Both the position numbers and the translations under genes were made by a program. Of a stretch of 5,286 nucleotides of DNA, positions 1-5,286 are shown one piece after another. Within the stretch, counting starts at the first letter, position 1; the number at the start of each line of letters is the position of its first letter. Below the pieces are notes generated by a model. That model saw nothing but the letters and a program-made list of their open reading frames with translations. It was not told the origin of the DNA and made no database searches. Source of the DNA: Methylomonas sp. (lineage in GTDB: Bacteria; Pseudomonadota; Gammaproteobacteria; Methylococcales; Methylomonadaceae). The stretch covers positions 1 through 5,286 of the forward strand of contig JALSLS010000006.1 in assembly GCA_026988195.1 (NCBI GenBank), given 5' to 3'.

Positions 1-2018
1 AAGTTATCCTTAAGTTATCTAAAAAGCAAGCTTTAGCTGCTTTTAAGCAACAAGATAATATATGGAGGGGGCGGGTTGGTAAAAAACAGCAGCAAGCAGT
101 ACTGAGCGATAGCCGGCTTGCCAGTCAATTAGAGTTGGAAGCACCTTTAGTTGATGAGGTAGGCGCATCTGTTGATGTAAGATCAGGTCATAAAGCGACG
201 GCTAAGCACGTTGTTGACTCTGAAATAAGTGATTCTGATATTGCAACTAGTAGCGAAGGATTGGCTTTACAAGCCAGAATGGACAAGTTGGAACAGCAGC
301 TTGTGATGATGCAAAAAATCCTTATTTTAAAAGATGAGAAAATTGCTGCTTTACAGAATAAAAAAGTAACACCGGAAATCGTTCAGCCTAATAAAATAAA
401 AATTAAGACCTTGGCTGAGGTGCAAGCAGAAGAAAAGGCGGCTAAAGAAGCTGTCCAAATTGAGCAGGAAAAGGCCAAAGCAAAAGCAGCTGAGAGTGAG
501 GTTAAATCTCCTGTTCCAGCTAAAAAAGCCATTGATGTAAAACCAAAACCGAAGTTAAAGCTTAAACCAGTAGCCGTGGTAGAAGAACAGACAGATTATT
601 TGTCTTTAGCTATTGGCGGTGGCAGTATCATTATCTTAAGTGTTCTTGGTCTCATCTGGTGGCGTAGACGGCAAGTTGAAGAGGAGACGGATAGCGAAAG
701 TATGTTTGCTAGCGCAAGTGAAATTAGCTTGCCAGACTCAACTGATGAAGAACTTTCTATTCCTATTGCGGATGACTCTTCACTTTATGATGTGGGGACG
801 GTGGGTGAAAGTTCATTTTTAAGTGAATTTACACCCAGTGATTTTGATGCTTTCGATACGGATGAAAGTGAAGTTGACCCTATTTCAGAAGCTGATGTTT
901 ATTTAGCGTACGGGCGGTATCAACAAGCTGAAGATCTGATGGTGCAAGCTATTCAAGATTACCCAGAACGTGATGAATGTAAACTGAAATTGTTAGAGAT
1001 CTTCTATACCAATGAGAATAAGAGTTCTTTTGAAGATTATGCAAAAGAATTGGTTGCCGAGGGTAAGCCTGAAAATACAGAGTTTTGGGCTAAAGTGGTT
1101 GAAATGGGTAGCGAGCTAGACCCAGAATCCGCTTTATATGTTGATCATGCTAGTTTTGAATCTGTTGATTTAGAGCAAGAGCAGGAAGTTTTATCAACTA
1201 AAGCTGTTGATCAGAATGAGCCGAATACAAGTGAAAATCTGGATGTCGTTGAGGCTGGTGACCTAGAAACTGATTTTGATTTATCTGTTTTTGAAGATGT
1301 ACCGGCTTCTGATGACGAATCATCCTCTTTTGAAGATAAAGTGACAGAGAATGTCGACGATAGTGCTGATGAAAATCTATTGGACTTTGATTTAAGTGTT
1401 TTTGATATTGATGGGACGAGTGAGGATAAAGAGCCTGAGCTTAAAGAGACAGAGGAACAGGAAACCATAGAATTTGATTTGGATTCTGTGGCTTTAGATG
1501 AACCTGAACAGGAAGATATTAAGCTTGAACAAGAAAATGATACGAGTGATATAGAGTCATTTGATTTTGACTTTGACTTGGTTGAGCCAGCGAGTGGTGA
1601 AAATTCTAGTGAGATTAAAGCGGAGCCAGAAGAAAGTAATATTTTAGATACGGAGGAACTGGAAGCTGATATTGATTTGGAAAGTTTTGACTTTTCTTCC
1701 AATGTTGAGGCTGAAGTTAAGGAGGAGGTTAGCTTAGATGAAACTTTAGAAAGTGATGTTGAGGGTGCAGGGATTGATGATTTTGACTTTGACTTTGATG
1801 AGCCCACTGTACCTACAAGCACTCCGGTAACAGAGTTAGATGCAGGTGTATCAGACTTGACTGATATGGATGAGCTTGAAACTAAATTAGATTTAGCGAA
1901 AGCCTATATTGATATGGGCGATGCTGATGCTGCAAAAGATATTGCTGAAGAAGTATTGAGCAAAGGAAGTGAAGCGCAAAAAGTATCTGCCCAAGAGGTT
2001 CTTGATCAGTTAAAGTAA
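1..2018 (+). CDS. fimV: FimV/HubP-family polar landmark protein, 5'-truncated by the window
   Basis: The frame is open from the first full codon at 3 with no stop before TAA at 2016-2018, so 671 residues are visible and the true start lies upstream. The TTG at 135 is internal. The first visible residues (ending QDNIWRGRV) resemble the segment following the LysM peptidoglycan-binding domain in FimV proteins, so signal peptide and LysM are missing. In order: a leucine-heptad coiled coil (about 261-362), a Lys/Ala/Glu then Lys/Pro-rich periplasmic linker (about 400-590), one membrane span (600-662) followed by Arg-Arg-Arg, a TPR-like helical domain beginning ISEADVYLAYGRYQQAEDL (882-1140), an Asp/Glu-rich disordered stretch with DFD repeats, and the FimV C-terminal domain with LDLAKAYIDMGDADAAKDI (about 1833-2015). 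In Pseudomonas, Vibrio and Shewanella the family organises the cell pole: type IV pilus function, chemotaxis and flagellar positioning, and cyclic AMP signalling. The usual neighbour truA does not follow here. Confidence 0.93.
   Translation, partial: VILKLSKKQALAAFKQQDNIWRGRVGKKQQQAVLSDSRLASQLELEAPLVDEVGASVDVRSGHKATAKHVVDSEISDSDIATSSEGLALQARMDKLEQQLVMMQKILILKDEKIAALQNKKVTPEIVQPNKIKIKTLAEVQAEEKAAKEAVQIEQEKAKAKAAESEVKSPVPAKKAIDVKPKPKLKLKPVAVVEEQTDYLSLAIGGGSIIILSVLGLIWWRRRQVEEETDSESMFASASEISLPDSTDEELSIPIADDSSLYDVGTVGESSFLSEFTPSDFDAFDTDESEVDPISEADVYLAYGRYQQAEDLMVQAIQDYPERDECKLKLLEIFYTNENKSSFEDYAKELVAEGKPENTEFWAKVVEMGSELDPESALYVDHASFESVDLEQEQEVLSTKAVDQNEPNTSENLDVVEAGDLETDFDLSVFEDVPASDDESSSFEDKVTENVDDSADENLLDFDLSVFDIDGTSEDKEPELKETEEQETIEFDLDSVALDEPEQEDIKLEQENDTSDIESFDFDFDLVEPASGENSSEIKAEPEESNILDTEELEADIDLESFDFSSNVEAEVKEEVSLDETLESDVEGAGIDDFDFDFDEPTVPTSTPVTELDAGVSDLTDMDELETKLDLAKAYIDMGDADAAKDIAEEVLSKGSEAQKVSAQEVLDQLK
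1272..1805 (+). repeat. Degenerate acidic DFD-type peptide repeats inside fimV
   Basis: Six copies of a short acidic-aromatic motif lie in the cytoplasmic part of FimV: DFDLSVFED (from 1272), DFDLSVFD (1383), EFDLDSVALD (1470), SFDFDFDLVEP (1557), DLESFDFSSN (1674) and DDFDFDFDEP (1776). They are separated by Glu/Asp/Ser-rich spacers of about 20-35 residues. Similar low-complexity acidic regions are usual between the membrane span and the C-terminal domain of FimV/HubP proteins. I infer a disordered docking region presenting repeated short linear motifs; no partner can be named from the sequence. The strong codon bias of this tract also produces a long serine-rich open frame on the other strand, which is an artefact. 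Confidence 0.7.
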
Positions 2019-2085
2019 ATAAGTTTTCCTGGTTACCCATGAGTTTCCGCCAAATCATATGGAAAAGAATAAAACCTGATACCAC

Positions 2086-2167
2086 GCGTCATCCCCGAGG
2101 TCTTTTTATCGGGGATCCATTCTCAGTAAACTAGATTCCTGCTAAGAGAATGCAGGAATGACGGGGG
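2086..2167. repeat. Two-hairpin palindromic element (REP/MITE-like)
   Basis: The element is bounded by inverted CGTCAT (2087-2092) and ATGACG (2158-2163). Inside are two perfect 8-bp stems: ATCCCCGA (2091-2098) with TCGGGGAT (2109-2116), and ATTCCTGC (2135-2142) with GCAGGAAT (2152-2159). This GTCATYCC...GGAATGAC layout is that of short intergenic repeats present in many copies in numerous proteobacterial genomes. It has no coding capacity, and I see no clear target-site duplication. It lies between the fimV stop and the terminator, so it would be transcribed as part of the fimV 3' untranslated region. Only one copy is visible here, so its repeat status is inferred from structure. Confidence 0.65.
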
Positions 2168-2237
2168 TTACAATATTGGCTTTATTAAAATGGCGGAAGC
2201 TCATGGTAATCAGGTAAGTTTTTAACTTATAGCGTTT

Positions 2238-2264
2238 AAAAAGGCCCTGATAGGGCCTTTTTTT
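2238..2264 (+). terminator. Rho-independent terminator, probably of fimV
   Basis: AAAAAGGCCCT (2238-2248) and AGGGCCTTTTT (2252-2262) form a perfect 11-bp stem around a 3-nt GAT loop, and the T tract runs to 2264. The A-tract/T-tract symmetry means it could also work on the minus strand. It lies 220 bp beyond the fimV stop and upstream of the export genes, so it should insulate the two transcription units. A small AT-rich hairpin, TAAGTT-TTT-AACTTA (2215-2229), sits just before it. Confidence 0.88.
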
Positions 2265-2467
2265 ATGCAAGGAAGAAAGTATAAAAATCGTCTAAAAGGA
2301 CGAGAGTATTATTTTAGCTACAGAGAATATAGTGGATAAAACTAACGATATTTTTGCTAAAAGTGCGTTATATGACATGTTTTTAATGTGGCATATCACT
2401 TGTTTATAAGAGAGGGTTGCGGAGCTAATTAGTTTAAAGCTACATAAAATAGGCGTTATAAGTATCA
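2265..2467. other. Gene-free leader region upstream of the export operon
   Basis: This AT-rich stretch contains no open frame with convincing protein character. It holds a small hairpin, TCGTC (2288-2292) with GACGA (2299-2303), and the longer imperfect palindrome annotated at 2362-2400. A 25-residue GTG-initiated frame (2332-2409) crosses the palindrome, but it has no Shine-Dalgarno and no recognisable similarity. I see no tRNA, riboswitch consensus or insertion-sequence end. The most economical reading is a control region for the genes that follow. Confidence 0.55.
2362..2400. promoter_or_regulatory. Imperfect palindrome, candidate upstream activator site
   Basis: ATATGACAT (2370-2378) is inversely repeated as ATGTGGCATAT (2386-2396), differing only by two extra bases in the right arm, with a 7-nt centre. 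Outer AGTG (2362-2365) and CACT (2397-2400) extend the symmetry. The centre, near 2382, is about 110 bp upstream of the start of transcription expected from the sigma-54 match at 2468-2483, a typical distance for an NtrC-family activator site. The right arm also contains a weaker -24/-12-like string, TGGCATATCACTTGTT (2389-2404), in which GT replaces the -12 GC. That the palindrome is an activator site is inferred from symmetry and spacing only. Confidence 0.4.
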
Positions 2468-2483
2468 TGGCATGTATTATGCT
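2468..2483 (+). promoter_or_regulatory. Sigma-54 (-24/-12) promoter candidate for the export operon
   Basis: TGGCATGTATTATGCT matches the sigma-54 consensus TGGCACGNNNNTTGCW at 10 of the 12 defined positions. The near-invariant GG (2469-2470) and GC (2481-2482) are exactly 10 nt apart. Transcription would start around 2493-2495, leaving an untranslated leader of about 110 nt before the chosen GTG start at 2603. Sigma-54 control needs an activator ATPase; the palindrome at 2362-2400 is a possible site. Exopolysaccharide and PEP-CTERM loci with sigma-54-dependent regulators (PrsK/PrsR type) are known, but no regulator gene is in this window. Confidence 0.55.
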
Positions 2484-2602
2484 TTATCGTTTTGGATGCG
2501 TTTAGTGGAATATGCCCATGTATCTCTTTTTACCATCCTTATACTAGGTTGTTTTATAACAACTTAGAAAGTTTACTCATATATTCAGTTTTTAGGTTAA
2601 TA

Positions 2603-3187
2603 GTGATAAATTATTTTTCTTCTTCTAAGGTAGTCCTGTGCTGGGCTATAGCAACGACAATATTGTTTTCATTTATGGTTAACCCTGTCTTTGCAGCGGA
2701 CAAAGGTTATTTGATCAATATGGGAGATAAATTAAAGATTGATGTTTGGAAAGAAGAGAACTTAAATACTGAGGTTATGGTTTCACCTGATGGGAAGATT
2801 GCTTTTCCAATGGTTGGAACAGTATCCGCGGCAGGAAAAACTTTAGATGAATTACAGGCTATATTACGAAAAAAACTTGAAGAATTTATTCCATGGCCAG
2901 AAGTTCTAGTCTCTCTCATAACCGTAGAGGGGAATGTAATCTATGTTATTGGAGAAGTTGCCCGACCGGGTCCAATTATCATGACCAAGAACCTAAAAGT
3001 TATGCAAGCACTAAGTTTAGCCGGTGGATTGACCCCTTACGCATCAAGAAATGATATTCGTATTTTACGAGATAACGCTGAAGGAAAGAGTATTTCAATC
3101 GATTTTGAATATGGCGATATTGAAGACGGGGATAACCTAGATAGCAACATCATGCTGAAAAGCGACGATACCATTATTGTTCCTTAA
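2603..3187 (+). CDS. Short polysaccharide export (OPX, Wza-related) protein with one SLBB domain
   Basis: This is a periplasmic component of an exopolysaccharide export machine. I chose GTG at 2603, giving 194 residues, because TTAGG lies 6 nt upstream and the product begins with a good signal peptide: one Lys, a hydrophobic core, then NPVFA before ADKGY. In-frame TTG 2492 would add a long non-conserved leader and coincides with the predicted transcription start. ATG 2675 would remove the signal peptide. The Poly_export domain (about 2707-2917) contains MGDKLKIDVWKEENLN and VSPDGKIAFPMVGTV; the SLBB domain (about 2933-3079) contains VIGEVARPGPIIM and ALSLAGGLTPYASRNDI. The protein ends at DDTIIVP, so the further SLBB repeat and C-terminal outer-membrane helix of E. 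coli Wza are absent. No lipobox cysteine occurs at the cleavage site. Size and layout resemble VpsN-like and PEP-CTERM-associated export proteins. Confidence is high for the family and moderate for the start. Confidence 0.88.
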   Translation: MINYFSSSKVVLCWAIATTILFSFMVNPVFAADKGYLINMGDKLKIDVWKEENLNTEVMVSPDGKIAFPMVGTVSAAGKTLDELQAILRKKLEEFIPWPEVLVSLITVEGNVIYVIGEVARPGPIIMTKNLKVMQALSLAGGLTPYASRNDIRILRDNAEGKSISIDFEYGDIEDGDNLDSNIMLKSDDTIIVP

Positions 3188-3203
3188 TGCTAAGAATATT
3201 TAG

Positions 3204-4442
3204 ATGTTCAGTACAGAAAAACTCTGGTTTTCTAGTTTGGTATGGCTTATGTTAATGCTACCCACTGCACAAGCTGATGAATGGAAAATCTCAGGGACTT
3301 TGGAGCAAAGTGTTGAGTATGACGATAATATCGGTTTAAATGAAGACGCTACGCCAGCTATTGGTTATTTATTAAACCCTATTTTTTTAGCTGAATGGAA
3401 TACAGATAATATGAGTGTAGGTCTTACCGGAAGTGGAGATATACGCCGGTATGATGTAAAAATATGGGATTGTGAAACTTTTTCAATGGGTTTTAATCAG
3501 CAGTATCAGCAACGTAGCCATGTGCTCTCTATAAATGGAGGGTATACACAAAGTTGTTCAAGAACAGATCAGTTTTCAGATACTGGAATATTAGCAGCTG
3601 ATAATCAGTCAGAAACTTATAACATATCACCTGCATGGAGTTGGCAATGGTCTGCGCTTGACCAATTAAGCTTAACCTCGAGTTACTCTAAAACCACATA
3701 TTCCAGCACAGATTCAAATAATAATATTGGAGCAAATGTCTCAAACTTTCAGGGGAATGAAACATACCGTACTAGCCTATCGGAAAATCATTTATGGACA
3801 CGTCGATTGTCCTCTACATTAAGTGGGTTTTATTCTTATACCAAGTTTGGTGATTCAGTTAGCTCATCAATACAAAAAGTTTTTGGCTTTCAGTTAGCCA
3901 ATCACTATGATATCACTAGAAAATGGACAATTGATGTGGGGGGCGGATTAAACTGGGTAGATACTCCCTCAAATAATAGTTTAATAAGTAATGGTAATGA
4001 TTCGTTACTACGTACTGAGAGCATTAACCTTGCCTTAAATTATAGTGGTCAACTTTTCAACTATTCTGTTAATTACTCACGCACAGTAAACCCAAGTGCA
4101 TCGGGACAGGTAACCGAGTTTAATTCAGCTAATATGAATTTTTCTTATAAAATTAATAGGAAACTGACCTTTAACATAAATGGAAACTATTCAAAAAACC
4201 AAACAGTTGGGCAAGAGGATAATCAAACATCCATAGATAGAACGTTTTATACCTCTTCAATTAGGCTGATATGGGACTTTGCTAAGCAATGGAAATTGAG
4301 CACAAGTTATCGGTATCGTCGACAAAAATTAAATAATACAGGTTTTACACAAGTGATAAATACGCAAGCAGGTGTAATAGATTCTAATGCCTTAATAATA
4401 AACCTCAATTACAACTGGGATGGCTTACGTGTATTTCATTAA
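3204..4442 (+). CDS. Outer-membrane beta-barrel protein of the exopolysaccharide locus
   Basis: The 412-residue product starts at ATG 3204, 16 bp after the export gene. A signal peptide ends PTAQA before DEWKISG. The mature part of about 388 residues is rich in Ser, Asn, Thr, Tyr and Trp. It consists of alternating polar/hydrophobic strands such as KWTIDVGGGLNWVDT, KLTFNINGNYSKNQT and KQWKLSTSYRYRRQKL, broken by Asn/Ser/Asp-rich turns. That length is enough for roughly 16-18 strands, and a final aromatic strand (LIINLNYNWDGLRVFH) ends the protein. Two cysteines (residues 90 and 118) fall in the first third and could pair after export. I infer the outer-membrane pore for the polymer, because the OPX partner lacks its own membrane helix. 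It resembles the TIGR03016-type 'PEP-CTERM system-associated' barrels and functionally VpsM/Wzp porins, but family assignment by eye is uncertain. The Shine-Dalgarno is weak (AAGA, 8 nt upstream). Confidence 0.82.
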   Translation: MFSTEKLWFSSLVWLMLMLPTAQADEWKISGTLEQSVEYDDNIGLNEDATPAIGYLLNPIFLAEWNTDNMSVGLTGSGDIRRYDVKIWDCETFSMGFNQQYQQRSHVLSINGGYTQSCSRTDQFSDTGILAADNQSETYNISPAWSWQWSALDQLSLTSSYSKTTYSSTDSNNNIGANVSNFQGNETYRTSLSENHLWTRRLSSTLSGFYSYTKFGDSVSSSIQKVFGFQLANHYDITRKWTIDVGGGLNWVDTPSNNSLISNGNDSLLRTESINLALNYSGQLFNYSVNYSRTVNPSASGQVTEFNSANMNFSYKINRKLTFNINGNYSKNQTVGQEDNQTSIDRTFYTSSIRLIWDFAKQWKLSTSYRYRRQKLNNTGFTQVINTQAGVIDSNALIINLNYNWDGLRVFH

Positions 4443-4461
4443 GTCAACTGCTTAAATATTT

Positions 4462-5286
4462 ATGGAACAAGAAGAAAACGTAAAATCTATTGGCGAATAT
4501 TTTGAAGTCATCAATAGGCGTAAAAGTACCTTAATAATCTCCTTTTTGATTATTGGTTTTTTAGGCTTTGTAATAGCCATGAAATTGCCCCCCGTTTATC
4601 GTTCATTTGCCTTGATTCTGATAGAGGATCAGCAGATTCCACAAAGTATGGTGGCAACCACAATTACTGACTTTGCTGACAAGCGTATACAACTTATAAA
4701 ACAACGGGTGATGACGAGGGATCGTATTTTATCCATTATTCAAAAGCATAAAGTTTACCTAGATCAGCGTAATAAATTGGTACCTAGTGAGTTAGTCAGT
4801 CGTTTTCAGGAAGATGCAACGATTGATATGATTTCGGCTAATGTTCGTGACCCTCGTGGTGGCGGTATTGGTAAAGCAACCATTGCATTTTCCATATCGT
4901 TCAGTGATGAAAACCCTGTTTTAGCGCAAGCCGTAACAAATGAACTGGTTAGCTTATTTTTAAATGAGAATACCAGAGTACGCTCCCAGCGGGCAGCAAA
5001 AACCACCGATTTTCTTAAAGCAGAGGCGGATAAGCTCAAGGCAGAGATTGCTCTTATTGATGCTAAGGTTGTTGAATTTAAAACAAAGAATGGGAATAGT
5101 TTGCCAGGAATGATGCAAATAAACCTGTCTTCAATTGACCGAGCAAAAGAAAGTTTAAGGCAAGCAGATATTGATATTAGAGTGTCTAGGGATCGAGTTA
5201 TTTATTTAACTGATTCATTGCTTAAAGAAGAACAAGAGGGGGGGAGTGAAGATAGTGAAGGGCAATCCCTCAGCAAAGAAGGGCAA
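4462..5286 (+). CDS. Polysaccharide co-polymerase / chain-length determinant (Wzz/GumC/Wzc type), 3'-truncated
   Basis: ATG 4462 opens 275 codons that run off the window with no stop. The N-terminus has the Wzz pattern: a short cytoplasmic segment (SIGEYFEVINRRK), a first membrane span (residues about 22-40), then LPPVYRS entering the periplasm. The periplasmic part contains DFADKRIQLIKQRVMTRDR, the GumC/Wzc-like segment FSDENPVLAQAVTNEL (from residue 147) and a coiled coil (about residues 178-215) leading to NSLPGMM. The last visible residues are Glu/Gly/Ser-rich. The family spans inner membrane and periplasm, sets polymer length and couples Wzy polymerisation to export. It lies 19 bp after the barrel gene and has no Shine-Dalgarno. 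Whether it ends as a plain co-polymerase with a second membrane span or carries a Wzc-like tyrosine kinase domain cannot be seen. Residues after the first span do not recall the PEP-CTERM chain-length subfamily (TIGR03007). Confidence 0.88.
   Translation, partial: MEQEENVKSIGEYFEVINRRKSTLIISFLIIGFLGFVIAMKLPPVYRSFALILIEDQQIPQSMVATTITDFADKRIQLIKQRVMTRDRILSIIQKHKVYLDQRNKLVPSELVSRFQEDATIDMISANVRDPRGGGIGKATIAFSISFSDENPVLAQAVTNELVSLFLNENTRVRSQRAAKTTDFLKAEADKLKAEIALIDAKVVEFKTKNGNSLPGMMQINLSSIDRAKESLRQADIDIRVSRDRVIYLTDSLLKEEQEGGSEDSEGQSLSKEGQ

Noticed and set aside
1211..1822. Minus-strand open frame of 203 codons, very Ser/Lys/Thr-rich
   Set aside because: It is the complement of the Asp/Glu-rich, GAT/GAA-biased tract of fimV. 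The serine runs are a mirror of that composition, and no domain or start signal is seen.
2190..2225. ATG-initiated 11-residue frame MAEAHGNQVSF after the palindromic repeat
   Set aside because: Could be the tail of a gene destroyed by the repeat, but the frame is closed at 2127 inside the repeat and the peptide matches nothing I recognise.
2288..2303. Small hairpin with a GGA, considered as a CsrA site or riboswitch piece
   Set aside because: It lies upstream of the predicted transcription start of the operon and downstream of the fimV terminator, and it matches no known riboswitch consensus such as the cyclic-di-GMP GEMM core.
2332..2409. GTG-initiated 25-residue frame (begins DKTNDIFAKSALYDM after the start)
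   Set aside because: No Shine-Dalgarno and no recognisable similarity, and it overlaps the palindrome. Length is compatible with chance, so it is mentioned only in the leader-region entry.
2418..2447. Possible sigma-70 promoter (TTGCGG with TACATA after 18 nt)
   Set aside because: Both hexamers are poor matches, and the sigma-54 candidate nearby is much stronger.
2512..2547. Possible leader peptide MPMYLFLPSLY in the predicted untranslated leader
   Set aside because: Only a poorly spaced GGA precedes it. There is no attenuator hairpin and no amino-acid run suggesting a regulatory role.
4806..5039. Minus-strand open frame of 77 codons
   Set aside because: Lies wholly within the co-polymerase gene, whose plus-strand translation has clear Wzz/GumC features.

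Overview
The window looks like an AT-rich gammaproteobacterial chromosome. The reasons are a FimV/HubP-type polar landmark protein, which is characteristic of Gammaproteobacteria with type IV pili, followed by an envelope polysaccharide export operon. Exopolysaccharide loci of this kind occur in methanotrophs (Methylococcales), sulfur oxidisers, Vibrio and others. I lean weakly towards a Methylococcales-like organism, but nothing here proves the genus. All recognisable genes are on the + strand.

Layout. (1) Positions 1-2018 hold the 3' two-thirds or so of fimV. The window opens close to the end of its LysM domain and continues through a coiled coil, a single membrane span, a TPR-like cytoplasmic domain, a long Asp/Glu-rich stretch with six DFD-type repeats, and the conserved FimV C-terminal domain. 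(2) Positions 2019-2602 carry no convincing gene. They contain a two-hairpin palindromic repeat of the dispersed REP/MITE kind (about 2086-2167), a strong Rho-independent terminator (2238-2264), an imperfect palindrome (2362-2400), and a good match to a sigma-54 (-24/-12) promoter (2468-2483). (3) Positions 2603-3187 encode a short periplasmic polysaccharide export (OPX, Wza-related) protein that stops immediately after its single SLBB domain. (4) Positions 3204-4442 encode an outer-membrane beta-barrel protein with a signal peptide. (5) Positions 4462-5286 are the first 275 codons of a Wzz/GumC/Wzc-type polysaccharide co-polymerase, cut by the window end.

How the genes work together. The last three genes are 16 and 19 bp apart and read as one operon. 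The co-polymerase would span the inner membrane and periplasm, and the OPX protein would sit on top of it. Because this OPX lacks the outer-membrane helix found in E. coli Wza, the adjacent beta-barrel is the best candidate for the actual outer-membrane pore. This matches the arrangement in which a minimal OPX needs a porin partner (VpsN/VpsM of Vibrio; Wza/Wzp pairs of Myxococcus). A sigma-54 promoter, with a palindrome about 110 bp upstream of the expected start of transcription, would put export under an NtrC-family activator. The fimV transcript appears to end at the terminator, so fimV and the export genes are neighbours but probably separate transcription units.
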